Below are positions 51,458-60,172 of a DNA stretch of 63,056 nucleotides, one piece after another. Source of the stretch: Paenibacillus ginsengihumi DSM 21568 (lineage in GTDB: Bacteria; Bacillota; Bacilli; Paenibacillales; NBRC-103111); NCBI RefSeq assembly GCF_000380965.1, contig NZ_KB905576.1, forward strand, positions 1 through 63,056. The letters run 5' to 3'. Made by a program: the position numbers and the translations under genes. Numbering within the stretch: the stretch's first letter is position 1; every line of letters begins with the position of its first letter. The notes under the pieces are model-generated. The model did not search any database. It was not told the origin of the DNA and was given only the letters and a program-made list of their open reading frames with translations.

Positions 51458-53594
51458 GTGGCGGATGCAGTTTCGGCTGGAATCCCGCCTGCTGTTCGGA
51501 TTTCCCTTGCTGTGGGCGCTGCCGCCGCTCTACGGGCTGTGGTTCGCCAGCGCGCTCACGGGGCTGCCGGGCGATGAATCCCAGGATTTGTATGTGTACG
51601 CTTACGGATTTCATACCGTGCAGCATACGCTCAGCCTCGGTCTGGCGATGCTGCTCGGCATTGTGCTGGTGCGCCGCGATACGCATCGGCCCGGCTTCGA
51701 GTGGACGGCCAGCCTGCCGGTCTCGGCGGCGATTCCCGTCACGGCGAAGTATGCGACCGCCTGGATCTATATGAACACCTTCACCGCGGCGATGGCGGCG
51801 GTCTATGCGGCGCTGGCGCTGCAGCGCGGGATGCCGTGGAGCGCCGCGGCGGAAGAAACGGCTTTTTTCGCCGCGCAATACGCCTCATCTTATACGGTGA
51901 CCTTGGCGCTCGGCATGGCGCTGGCCGTAGGGATTCCGAGCCGCATCAGCTATTTGATCGGATTTTGCGCCTGGATGTTCGGCACGTTTTTTCTGGATCA
52001 GTTCGTTATCACCGCATCGGGCTACTACGTGCTGAAAACTTTTCATTTGAACCAATTTATGCTCGATTCGCCGCTGGACAATCCGGTCTGGGGACCGTTT
52101 CTGGCGGAGCGGGAGCTGCGGCTGTCCCGCCGGTTCGTCATCTCCTTCGCCGCGCTGCTGCTGATCCTGTGCGTCTGGCTGCTGTCGCGAAAGCGGCCGA
52201 GCGCATCGGCCGGACGCTGGGCCGCCGCCGCGGCTGCCGGAGTGCTGGTCAGCGCCGCGCTGTTCGCTCCGTACGCCATGCTGTGGCAGGAGCGGATGGC
52301 CGGCGCGGAGCGGCGGGAGGCCGGGCAGCCCGCCCAGCCGCTGCCGCAGGGCGCGGCTTCCGCGGCCAGGTTCGCCGTCGCCGAGTATGACATCGAGCTG
52401 AGCCGCGAGGCGGACGACCGCCTCCTGGCAAGAGCGACGATGAAGCTGCCGGCAGAGGCGGCGGGCGGACAAGCGAAGCTGCACTTCACCTTGAACCGCG
52501 GGTTGTCCGTCCGCAGCCTGCAGGTGGACGGGGAGGAAGCGCTCTGGACCAGGGAAGGGGAGCGCCTGACGGTGCTGCTGTCCGGGACGGTTCGCCGGCA
52601 AGAGGGCTTCATGCTGACGGTGGCGTACGAAGGAAGAATATTCGACTGGGCGCAGGTCGAGCGGACGAGGGAGACGGCCACCGCTTTCGCTGCCGGGAAG
52701 TTCGTCTATCTTCCGCCCGCGGCAGCCTGGTACCCGTTGCCCGGCCCGCCGGAAGCCTACGGCGACCGGTATGCCGCCGCCGGAGCGTTGGAAACGGCCG
52801 CAAGCGAGCCTTGGTTCACCGTACGGCTGAGCGGGTTTCCCGGCAAAATGTACTCTACGCTGGAGCCTGCCGGCGAGACGGCCGCCTCCGCGCCGATCCG
52901 CTCGTTCCATGGGCAGGCTGCGGGCGCTTACCTGGTGGCGGGCCGCTTGATCGAGGTGCGCGTACCGGAGACGGATGCGGCCATTGTCACGGCGCCTTCG
53001 AATCAGGGGGAAGCCGAGAGGTTTTTGCGGGCTTACGCCGAAGCGACTCGTTATTTCGACGAATGGATCGAGCCGCCCCTCCCGGGAATCCGCCGCATTT
53101 TCTATTTTCCGCTGCGCGACGTGTCGGAGACGGCCGGGCATGAGCAGCTGCTCATCGGCCGCAGCTATATCATCGGCGAATCGAGGCATCATAATCTGGA
53201 CGCATTTCAGCTCGCCGAGGTCGTCTCGGCCTCCCTGTTCGGCGACAGGAAGATGGGCCGCAGCCTCGAGAATCGGCAGGGAGAGCCGCCATCGTACGTG
53301 TTTGAAATCAGAAACGCCTTCTTCCGGCTGTACGAGGCCGAGCAGGGGGATGCGCGCGAACGGGGAGCGCTCGTGCCGCGATTCACGCCCGGGTCAGGCG
53401 GCAGCGGCGAGGATTCGATCGCCGCTTTTGTGGAGCGGCAGATCGCCGAAGGCCGGCATGAGCGGCTAAAAAGGGCCTTGAACGCTTTTTACCGGGAAGG
53501 ATTGGGTGTGCGGGACTCGTTGGAGCGGGAGATCTACCCGATCATCTCGGCTCAAGACTGGTACCGGGTATGGGAGGAGGCAAAGGAGGGGTAA
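51450..53594 (+). CDS. ABC-2-type permease fused to an M1-peptidase-like extracellular domain lacking HExxH
   Basis: 714 aa. The first 280 residues hold about seven membrane helices (for example PLLWALPPLYGLWFASAL and FVISFAALLLILCVWLL), which would place the C-terminal 430 residues outside. That part opens with a beta-rich segment like the N-terminal domain of M1 aminopeptidases (VAEYDIELSREADDRLLARATMKLP, LTVAYEGRIFDW) and has KFVYLPPAAAWYPLPG, as seen in M1-like ABC fusions. Where the zinc motif HExxH belongs, around residue 590, the sequence reads AEVVS (DAFQLAEVVSASLFGD): the Glu stays but both His are lost. It is probably a binding rather than a peptidase domain. It overlaps the ATPase gene by 8 nt and ends 1 nt before the ECF sigma gene. 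Confidence 0.85.
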   Translation: MIKWRMQFRLESRLLFGFPLLWALPPLYGLWFASALTGLPGDESQDLYVYAYGFHTVQHTLSLGLAMLLGIVLVRRDTHRPGFEWTASLPVSAAIPVTAKYATAWIYMNTFTAAMAAVYAALALQRGMPWSAAAEETAFFAAQYASSYTVTLALGMALAVGIPSRISYLIGFCAWMFGTFFLDQFVITASGYYVLKTFHLNQFMLDSPLDNPVWGPFLAERELRLSRRFVISFAALLLILCVWLLSRKRPSASAGRWAAAAAAGVLVSAALFAPYAMLWQERMAGAERREAGQPAQPLPQGAASAARFAVAEYDIELSREADDRLLARATMKLPAEAAGGQAKLHFTLNRGLSVRSLQVDGEEALWTREGERLTVLLSGTVRRQEGFMLTVAYEGRIFDWAQVERTRETATAFAAGKFVYLPPAAAWYPLPGPPEAYGDRYAAAGALETAASEPWFTVRLSGFPGKMYSTLEPAGETAASAPIRSFHGQAAGAYLVAGRLIEVRVPETDAAIVTAPSNQGEAERFLRAYAEATRYFDEWIEPPLPGIRRIFYFPLRDVSETAGHEQLLIGRSYIIGESRHHNLDAFQLAEVVSASLFGDRKMGRSLENRQGEPPSYVFEIRNAFFRLYEAEQGDARERGALVPRFTPGSGGSGEDSIAAFVERQIAEGRHERLKRALNAFYREGLGVRDSLEREIYPIISAQDWYRVWEEAKEG

Positions 53595-53595
53595 G

Positions 53596-54183
53596 ATGGT
53601 CACAGACGAGCAGTTGGCCGAACGGATGGCCGAAGGCGACCAGGTGGCGTTCGAGATGTTCGTGCACCGCTATCACGGGCCGCTGCTGAGCTACCTGGAC
53701 CGCATGCTGCGCAACCCGCAGAAGGCGGAGGACTTCGTGCAGGAGACGTTCGTGCGCCTGATTCGCCAGCTAAGGCGCGGGCCGGTTCCCGAGAAGCTGA
53801 AGCCGTGGATCTACCGCGTCGCCAAAAATCTTTGCTTCGATTACTGGCGAAGCGCGGAGAGCCGCTCGAACGTGCTGATCTCAGGTACGCTGCCCGACCG
53901 GGCGGACCCGCTGTCCTCCGTGGTGGACATCTACGAGCGGCAGGAGACGCGCAAGGAGCTGCTGCAGGCTTTGGACAGCTTGTCAGAGGCGCAGCGCGCG
54001 ATCGTGATCCTGCGTTTTTTCCAGGATCTGAAGCTGCAGGACATTGCGGAAGTGATGGATATGTCGCTGTCTGCCGTGAAGTCGAGCCTGTATCAATCGC
54101 TGAAAAAGCTTAAGCGCCGGTACGACGCCTCTTCCGGCGAACCTTCAGGCAAAGGAGATGCCGCACATGCAACAAAAAGATAA
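53596..54183 (+). CDS. ECF-type RNA polymerase sigma factor
   Basis: 195 aa, sigma-70 regions 2 and 4. Region 2 reads FEMFVHRYHGPLLSYLDRMLRNPQKAEDFVQETFVRLI and KPWIYRVAKNLCFDYWR. Region 4 reads LDSLSEAQRAIVILRFFQDLKLQDIAEVMDMSLSAVKSSLYQSLKKLK. aggagg lies about 7 nt before the ATG. It is embedded in an ABC transporter operon and overlaps the following membrane protein gene by 17 nt (26 to the earlier ATG). No zinc-finger anti-sigma gene is present, so the neighbouring membrane protein may restrain it. That is inference. Confidence 0.95.
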   Translation: MVTDEQLAERMAEGDQVAFEMFVHRYHGPLLSYLDRMLRNPQKAEDFVQETFVRLIRQLRRGPVPEKLKPWIYRVAKNLCFDYWRSAESRSNVLISGTLPDRADPLSSVVDIYERQETRKELLQALDSLSEAQRAIVILRFFQDLKLQDIAEVMDMSLSAVKSSLYQSLKKLKRRYDASSGEPSGKGDAAHATKR

Positions 54184-55030
54184 TACGGTTCCCTACGTGA
54201 GCGATGCCGAGCTGGAGGAGCTGGAGACGGAGCTGCGCGGGAAGCTGTCGAAATACGTGACGCGAACCCCGACCATGGAGGACACGCAGCGGCTCATTCT
54301 GAATCTGCAATCCGAATTCATGCAGCTCGGGGAGCAGGACAAAACGCTTGCGGAGCTGCGATCGCTGCCGCTGCGGAAGGCGTCCCTGATCGGCCAATGC
54401 GTCCAGCAGGCGCGCATCTACGGCAAGCCGTTCTGGCTGATCAGCGCCCTGGCGGTAGGCATGATGACGCTGCTCAGCAGCGGCAGCGTCCATCCGGCTT
54501 ACGGCTTCACCGACGCCTTCTCGCTGGTGTTGCCGATATTCCTGCTGGCCGCCGTCGTGTACACGTTCCGCACCTGGAATCCCGAGATGCGCATGGTCGA
54601 GAGCGTCACTCCGTTCCCTCCGGCGCTGCTGCTGCTCAGCCGTCTGCTGGTGGTGACCGGCATGATCGTCGCCTTCGGTTTGGCCGGCACTTTATTTCTG
54701 AAGCTGACGGGCCTGACGTTTCCCTCCGGCGCCTTCCTGCTCAATTGGCTGAGCGGCGTGCTGTTCATCAGCGGGATTCTCGCGTCCCTTACGTTTCGGC
54801 GCGGCATTCGCACCGGCCTGATCGCTTCCGTCATCGTGTGGGCGGTCATGCAAGGAATGGGGCAGCTGCTCGGGCGCAAGCTGTTCGCCTTCCCCTGGCT
54901 TATGGGCACGATTCAGCTGGCGCTCTTGGCCATCGGCCTGGTGCTGCTCTTCGTCTCGTACCGGGCCAGCCTGCGCGGCGCCTGGGGCTGGGACGCCGGC
55001 GCTCCCCGCGGCAGGAGGCAGGTCGGATGA
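54167..55030 (+). CDS. Six-helix membrane protein, possible anti-sigma or permease partner
   Basis: 287 aa. A charged cytosolic N-terminal region of about 85 residues (DAELEELETELRGKLSKYVTRTPTMEDTQRLI) is followed by six helices (FWLISALAVGMMTLL, FSLVLPIFLLAAVVYTF, ALLLLSRLLVVTGMIVAFGLAG and three more). I do not recognise the family. It overlaps both the sigma gene and the second ATPase gene, so it probably forms the membrane half of that ATPase's transporter. The N-terminal cytosolic region is a candidate sigma-binding domain. The start at 54167 is preferred because aaaggag lies 9 nt upstream; ATG 54158 abuts it. Confidence 0.8.
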   Translation: MQQKDNTVPYVSDAELEELETELRGKLSKYVTRTPTMEDTQRLILNLQSEFMQLGEQDKTLAELRSLPLRKASLIGQCVQQARIYGKPFWLISALAVGMMTLLSSGSVHPAYGFTDAFSLVLPIFLLAAVVYTFRTWNPEMRMVESVTPFPPALLLLSRLLVVTGMIVAFGLAGTLFLKLTGLTFPSGAFLLNWLSGVLFISGILASLTFRRGIRTGLIASVIVWAVMQGMGQLLGRKLFAFPWLMGTIQLALLAIGLVLLFVSYRASLRGAWGWDAGAPRGRRQVG

Positions 55031-55896
55031 TATCGCTTCGCCATACGATCGTCGGCAGCGGCCGCTTCCAACTGAGCGTCGAGTCGCTCGATCTGCCTGT
55101 CGGCATGACGCTGCTGGTCGGCCGCAACGGGGCGGGCAAGTCGACGCTGCTGCGGCTGTTGGCCACAGCGATACCGCCGGACGGCGGCAGCATTGAATAC
55201 GCCGGGCGGCGGGTATCGACCGATCTGCCGCTCATTCGCCGCAACATCGGGTATTTGCCGACGGGACTTGAGCTGTACGAGGAGATGTCGCCGCGCAAGC
55301 TGCTGCGCTATATGTGCTCGCTGAAAGGGATCGAGGAGCCCGGCGAGCCGGAGCTATGGCTGGAGAAGCTGCGGTTCGGCGGCAATCCCGATCATCCGAT
55401 CCGCACCTTGTCGCAAGGGCAGAAGCAGCTCATCGGCATCGCCCAGGCTTGCCTCGGCTCGCCGCCGTTTCTGCTGCTCGACGAGCCGCTCGGCGGTCTG
55501 GACCGTTGGGAGCAGAAGCAGGTCATACATGAGCTGGCGCTGCTGTCCCAGCGCAGCGTCGTCGTGGTGGCCACGCACGAACTGAACGATTGGAGCCATG
55601 CCGCCGACCGGCTCCTGTGGCTTGACGAAGGCGTGGTGCGCTTCTACGGATCGGCCCGCATGTGGGTCAGCGGGCTGAAGAGCAAGGTGTGGAGCGGCAC
55701 GCTGCCTGCCGCTGCGCTCGCCGGGCTTGACGAGGAACGGCTCCTGTTCTGCCGGGTGCATGAGGAGCGGCAGGAGGCGGAAATCCGCTGGATCGGCGAG
55801 CCCCCGCCGGACGGAATCGGCAGTGAAGCGGAAATGACGCTGGAGGATGCGTATTTTATCCGGCGGTATGCGTTGTCCCGCCTGGGGCGAGGGTAA
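55027..55896 (+). CDS. ABC transporter ATPase, last gene of the ECF/ABC cassette
   Basis: 289 aa. Walker A GRNGAGKST, signature TLSQGQKQL (LSQGQ instead of LSGGQ), Walker B FLLLDEPLGGLD and a switch His in VVVATHELNDW. It is related to but clearly different from the first ATPase of the cassette. It overlaps the membrane protein gene by 4 nt. No terminator is visible downstream. Two ATPases and two membrane proteins in one operon could mean two half-systems or one hetero-complex. Confidence 0.93.
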   Translation: MISLRHTIVGSGRFQLSVESLDLPVGMTLLVGRNGAGKSTLLRLLATAIPPDGGSIEYAGRRVSTDLPLIRRNIGYLPTGLELYEEMSPRKLLRYMCSLKGIEEPGEPELWLEKLRFGGNPDHPIRTLSQGQKQLIGIAQACLGSPPFLLLDEPLGGLDRWEQKQVIHELALLSQRSVVVVATHELNDWSHAADRLLWLDEGVVRFYGSARMWVSGLKSKVWSGTLPAAALAGLDEERLLFCRVHEERQEAEIRWIGEPPPDGIGSEAEMTLEDAYFIRRYALSRLGRG

Positions 55897-55958
55897 CGAT
55901 TCGCTGCCGCGTGACGGCCGTTTGCCCCTCGAAATGTGGCTTGTGGAAAATATTTACA

Positions 55959-55988
55959 TAGACAAAACCCCTCTTTTCCGGCTATAAC
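55959..55988 (+). promoter_or_regulatory. Promoter of the sodium-dependent transporter gene
   Basis: TAGACA, 18 bp, TATAAC, about 65 bp before the start codon. Confidence 0.6.
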
Positions 55989-56054
55989 TACTCTTAGGTT
56001 TTTTTTGTTTTCGGCAAAAAATACAAATCAACCAGAATTAGAGGGGCGGCATAC

Positions 56055-57413
56055 ATGGAAGGGCATCAAGCGCAGGGACAAGCCGGGCATTCGGACCGGA
56101 CGACTCAGGAGCGTTTTTCCGCCAAAGGCTTTATTATGGCCGCGATCGGAAGCGCTGTAGGACTCGGGAATATGTGGAAGTTCCCTTATATTACGGGCAA
56201 ATACGGAGGAGCAGCATTTTTTGCGCTGTTTCTTATTTGCCTGCTCGTTATCGGGCTGCCGATTCTGCTGGCAGAGCTGACAATCGGCCGCGGCGGCAGG
56301 GGGAATCCCTCCGCTTCAATGAGACGGCTGTCGGGCCAGCGGAAGTGGGGCGTTTTGGGCGGGCTGGCGATTTTGTGCCCGTTCATCATTTTGTCGTATT
56401 ACTCTGTCGTTGCGGGCTGGACAGTGCATTACTCGATCAAGGCTTTCGCCGGCACGCTGTTCTCCGGCGTCGGCTACGGCCAGCAGTTCGAGGAGCTGAT
56501 GAGTAGCTGGGTTCCGGCGTTCTGGCAGCTGGCGGTGATGGCGATCTGCGCACTGGTCGTCGGGCGCGGGGTGGCCGCCGGCATCGAAAAGTTCAACAAG
56601 CTGCTCATTCCGGCGATGCTCGTTCTGCTGATTATGATGATGATCAGGGCGATCACGCTGCCGGGAGCGATGAGCGGCGTCCAATATTTCCTGCGGCCGG
56701 ATTTCAGCATGCTGACGCCGACGTCGGTGCTGGCCGCGCTGGGGCATGCGTTCTTTTCGCTGTCGCTCGGCATGGGCACGATCTTGACATACGGAGCTTA
56801 TGTGGACCGCAGGCAATCGCTGTCGCAGGCAGCGCTGGCGGTAACCGGAGGGGACGTGCTGTACGCGCTGCTGGCCGGGCTCATTATTTTCCCGACCTGC
56901 TTTGCCTTCGGCATTGAGGTTTCCCAAGGTCCGGGGCTGATCTTCGCGGCGCTGCCGGTTGCCTTCGAGGCGATGCCGCTCGGCACCTTGTTCGGCGGGC
57001 TGTTCTTCCTGCTGCTGTCCATCGCCGCGATTACTTCGGCCGTCTCGCTGCTGGAGGTGCCCGTCGCCTTCGTCATGGAGCGCTGGGGCTGGTCGCGAAG
57101 CAAAGCGAGCGCCATAGTGGCCACAGCCTGCTTCATGGTGGGGCTTCCGTCGGCGCTTTCCGTCGGCGGTGCCGTCCAAGGCCTTTCGCTGGCTGGAAAA
57201 AGCTTCTTCGACTGGATGGACTTCATCTCGTCCAACATTATGCTGCCGGTCGGCGGCCTGATCGTCGCCCTGTTCGCCGGCTACGCCTGGAAGCAGGCGG
57301 CCGACGAGGCGGGCCTTGCGGGCCGGGCGGCCTGGTTATGGCTCGCACTGCTCCGCTATGTGGCGCCGGTGCTGGTAATGCTTATTTTCCTGCATTCGAT
57401 GGGCTGGATTTAA
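56055..57413 (+). CDS. Neurotransmitter:sodium symporter-family transporter
   Basis: 452 aa, about eleven helices, LeuT fold. GFIMAAIGSAVGLGNMWKFPYITGKYGGAAFF is the conserved first helix with the sodium and substrate site. PILLAELTIGRGGRGNP follows, and SLGMGTILTYGAYVDR marks helix 6-7. It imports amino acids or related compounds with Na+. The substrate is not predictable. It has its own promoter and no partner genes; agagggg lies upstream of the ATG. Confidence 0.94.
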   Translation: MEGHQAQGQAGHSDRTTQERFSAKGFIMAAIGSAVGLGNMWKFPYITGKYGGAAFFALFLICLLVIGLPILLAELTIGRGGRGNPSASMRRLSGQRKWGVLGGLAILCPFIILSYYSVVAGWTVHYSIKAFAGTLFSGVGYGQQFEELMSSWVPAFWQLAVMAICALVVGRGVAAGIEKFNKLLIPAMLVLLIMMMIRAITLPGAMSGVQYFLRPDFSMLTPTSVLAALGHAFFSLSLGMGTILTYGAYVDRRQSLSQAALAVTGGDVLYALLAGLIIFPTCFAFGIEVSQGPGLIFAALPVAFEAMPLGTLFGGLFFLLLSIAAITSAVSLLEVPVAFVMERWGWSRSKASAIVATACFMVGLPSALSVGGAVQGLSLAGKSFFDWMDFISSNIMLPVGGLIVALFAGYAWKQAADEAGLAGRAAWLWLALLRYVAPVLVMLIFLHSMGWI

Positions 57414-57506
57414 CTGGCAAGTCGGCCTGATCGCCGTCCGGCGGGGGCGCCTTGCCCCGATACGCTATGCGCCTTGCGGGCCGCTTCGCGGGTCCCAATC
57501 GGTGGA

Positions 57507-57745
57507 TCGAACAAGGGCCAAAAGCATCCTGCCGGGTCTGAGACGGGCGCCGCGGGGAGAGACGCCGATGACGAGCGGTTCCTTACGTCATACGTCATCG
57601 GACGTCGCCTGCGGGATTGAAATTTTGACCGGCGGATTACCGGCAAATTTCCAAAGTTCGTCGGCAATGTTGTATTTTGTGCAGAAAAAAAGGGAAATAA
57701 CCCGCACTCGCGGCTCGATGCTGTAGAAAGTGCAGTATTTCGTGC
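57507..57745 (+). repeat. Composite dispersed repeat, copy 5
   Basis: The closest relative of copy 1: gaacaagggccaaaagca, gccgggtctgagacgg, gccgcggggagagacgcc, hairpin 1 gatgacg...cgtcatc, hairpin 2 gaaattttgaccgg...ccggcaaatttc, then dyads at 57668 (tgttgta-ttttg-tgcagaa) and 57719 (tgctgta-gaaag-tgcagta), 51 bp apart. The right half is decayed. It follows the sodium-dependent transporter gene. Confidence 0.8.
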
Positions 57746-57818
57746 CACGTTCCCCGGGTTTATTTTGCCAGGCAGACCTTTAGCTAACGCTCGCCACAGA
57801 GCTTATTTCAATCCAAAG

Positions 57819-57968
57819 CATCGATTTGAAATTGTAACGCAAGTGAGCAGCCTTATTTGGCGTTTTGGGCTACCCGATCAGCGTTTTTGAGCAAATAGCG
57901 CTGCCAGCCTGCGTTACATTTTAAAAAGGACACGAATCAGCAAAATAGCGTTTGTCACTTGCGTTAGA
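57819..57968 (+). repeat. 150-bp element with inverted ends, copy 2
   Basis: Aligns end to end with 49236-49389. The inverted ends are stronger here: gtaacgcaagtga against tcacttgcgttag, a 13-bp match. As in the other copy it lies just downstream of the composite repeat, here by about 75 bp. Confidence 0.8.
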
Positions 57969-58017
57969 GAGGTTATTATGGTGGCTCATGACTCCATGCC
58001 TCGCTTGTAGTCCTCGG

Positions 58018-58154
58018 TTTATGATCATGCTGCGAGTCATAAACTGGCCCCCGTCCAAACGTGAAACCGTTTGCGGCTATGACTTCTTGTCCTAACGGGC
58101 GATATCGTCCAGCAGCCGCTGCCGCGCTTCCTCAAAGCAGCGCCTATCACGCAT
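58018..58154 (-). other. Possible 20-aa ORF with ribosome site and following hairpin
   Basis: Leftward from 58154, an ATG after aggagagaaacaaa opens a 20-codon frame (MRDRRCFEEARQRLLDDIAR) ending at 58092. About 50 nt later gtttatga/tcataaac forms a perfect 8-bp stem (58018-58045). It may be a short remnant or a leader peptide. The rest of 57970-58480 shows no gene. Confidence 0.25.
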
Positions 58155-58481
58155 TTTGTTTCTCTCCTGCCATCCTATTTCCCAAACTTTAGCCCAATTT
58201 TCGCCAGCTGCGCAAAAGGAAACCGTCCCGCCGCCGCAGAAATTTTTTCTAAAAAATCGCTTTTCCCTGTTTCAAACGTCGTGCTGCAGGTTAAATGTTG
58301 AAATAGCAGAACGCTGCGCCGGGCGAGCGAGCCGAACGCTGCCGATCCGCGTCCGCGGCGAAGCCTCGTATTGAACGCAAAATTGGGCGCTTGTTCGAAC
58401 TGCGGTCTGACGGGATGACGTCTTGCTAACGTTTACAGCACAGCACGACGATTAACGGGTAGAAAGGGTAGAAGCAACTGT

Positions 58482-58925
58482 ATGAATTCGCAAATCGTCC
58501 ATTTGTCCGTGCCGGCGGAGGCGGAATATATCGATCTGGTTCGCCTGACGCTGTACGGAATTAGCAGCAAGATCGGCTTTTCCTACGAAGAGATTGAAGA
58601 TATGAAGGTAGCGGTTGCCGAGGCGTGCAGCAATGCCATGGTCCCTGCATACAGCTCGGAAGGGGAGGGCGTGATGGAGGTGCGGTTCGAGCGGTTGGAG
58701 GACGGACTCCGCATTGCCGTGAAGAAGCGCGAAGCGAGCTGTGATCGCGCGGAGACGGCGCGGGAGGCCGCCGCTCTTCCCGGCAAAAGCTTGGACGGCA
58801 TGCACTCGGGAGGTCTCGGCATTTATTTGATGCAGGCGCTGATGGACCGTGTCGAAGTCGTCAACGGCAGCGGTACCGAGGTGATCCTGACAAAGCTGCT
58901 GAGCAAAAGCGAGGAAATGGTATGA
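58482..58925 (+). CDS. rsbW: RsbW-like anti-sigma factor with degenerate ATP-binding site
   Basis: 147 aa, same length range as RsbW. The N box reads EACSNAM (Asn51) and the G2 region SGGLGIYLM, close to B. subtilis RsbW. The G1 box, which in RsbW reads ADEGD and supplies the ATP-contacting Asp, reads KKREAS here (about residues 81-86). Kinase activity is therefore doubtful, while sigma binding may remain. There is no rsbV gene beside it. It overlaps sigB by 4 nt, so stoichiometric anti-sigma control is likely. Confidence 0.88.
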   Translation: MNSQIVHLSVPAEAEYIDLVRLTLYGISSKIGFSYEEIEDMKVAVAEACSNAMVPAYSSEGEGVMEVRFERLEDGLRIAVKKREASCDRAETAREAAALPGKSLDGMHSGGLGIYLMQALMDRVEVVNGSGTEVILTKLLSKSEEMV

Positions 58926-59713
58926 AAATCAATTCGGAGCGATTGGCCCATATGAGCACGGACAAGCTCATTATGCTGTATCAACAAACCGGCTGCAACG
59001 ACGCCGCCACGGTGCTGCTGAAGCAGTTCGAGCCGCTGGTGCGGATGGCTGCCGGCAGATTGACGCGCAATCGCCCCGATCTGTACGAGGATTTGTGTCA
59101 GGTGGGGCAAATGTCTGTGCTGAAGCTGCTGAAGCAATTCGATTTGTCGCACGGCACTCTGTTTGAAGCTTATATGACGAAAAGCGTGGTCGGCCATATG
59201 AAAAATTACTTGCGGGACAAGTCGTGGTATATTCAGGTGCCCCGCCGCATCAAGGAGCAGGGCAATCGGGTCCAGCATGTCATCGACCAGCTGACGCTCC
59301 GTCTCGAACGATCCCCGAACATCGATGAGATCGCCGCCGAGATGGAGCTGTCTGTGGAGGAAACGATCGAGATTTTGGCAGGGCGCGAATATTACCATTA
59401 CATTTCGTTCGAAACTCCGCTATCCAATGATGAGAGCGGTTCCACGATAGGCGATGTTATCGGAACCCCGAGCGACGCCTATCAGCGCGTTGAAAATCAA
59501 TTGGACCTTAAGGAGGCGCTGGTGACGTTAAAACCGGAGGAGCAAAAGGTGCTTCAGCTGGCGTACGTGGAAGGGCAGTCGCAGCGCATGATCGCCCGGC
59601 AGCTGAACGTCTCGCAGATGAGCGTCTCCCGCATTCAGAAGCGGGCGTTGGACAAGCTGAAGGCCTATTTCAGCGAAGACGGGGACGACGGGGAGCGAAA
59701 GGGGACGGGTTAA
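58922..59713 (+). CDS. sigB: SigB/SigF/SigG-family sigma factor
   Basis: 263 aa. Region 2 reads DLYEDLCQVGQMSVLKLLKQFD and YMTKSVVGHMKNYLRDKSWYIQVPRR. Region 3 reads LERSPNIDEIAAEMELSVEETIEIL. Region 4 reads LKPEEQKVLQLAYVEGQSQRMIARQLNVSQMSVSRIQKRALDKLK. It pairs with the RsbW-like gene (4-nt overlap). It would direct general stress genes. No SigB-type promoter with correct spacing is visible before rsbW. The stop codon is directly followed by a 460-bp tandem array. Confidence 0.93.
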   Translation: MKINSERLAHMSTDKLIMLYQQTGCNDAATVLLKQFEPLVRMAAGRLTRNRPDLYEDLCQVGQMSVLKLLKQFDLSHGTLFEAYMTKSVVGHMKNYLRDKSWYIQVPRRIKEQGNRVQHVIDQLTLRLERSPNIDEIAAEMELSVEETIEILAGREYYHYISFETPLSNDESGSTIGDVIGTPSDAYQRVENQLDLKEALVTLKPEEQKVLQLAYVEGQSQRMIARQLNVSQMSVSRIQKRALDKLKAYFSEDGDDGERKGTG

Positions 59714-60172
59714 CGATAGGCTGAGGGACAGGCACCTCGCGGAGCGAACGATGGGCATGAGGGACAAGCTCACCGCGGAGCGAGCGATGAGCTGAGGGAC
59801 AGGTTCCTCGCGGAGCGAACGATGGGCATGAGGGACAAGCTCCCCGCGGAGCGAGCGATGAGCTGAGGGACAGGTTCCTCGCGGAGCGAGCGATGAGCTG
59901 AGGGACAGGCACCTCGCGGAGCGAACGATGGGCATGAGGGACAAGCTCCCCGCGGAGCGAGCGATGAGCTGAGGGACAGGTTCCTCGCGGAGCGAACGAT
60001 GGGCATGAGGGACAAGCTCCCCGCGGAGCGAGCGATGAGCTGAGGGACGGGCTCCTCGCGGGGCGAACGATGGGCATGAGGGACAGGCTCCTCGCGGGGC
60101 GAACGATGGGCATGAGGGACAGGCTCCTCGCGGGGCGAACGATGGGCATGAGGGACAGGCTCCCAGCGGAGC
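59714..60172. repeat. Tandem array of alternating 35/36-bp units after sigB
   Basis: About thirteen units alternate between gagcgaacgatgggcatgag-type and gagcgagcgatgagctgagg-type, each followed by ggacaagctcc or ggacaggttcctcgcg. The pair repeats every 70-71 bp; the last four units are all of the first type. It begins 1 bp after the sigB stop codon. Several long minus-strand frames across it are artefacts of the repetition. 60173-60540 holds no gene I can support. Confidence 0.9.

Noticed and set aside
58425..58470. SigB-type promoter before rsbW (gttta...gggta)
   Set aside because: The two boxes are more than 20 bp apart, too far for the SigB consensus spacing.
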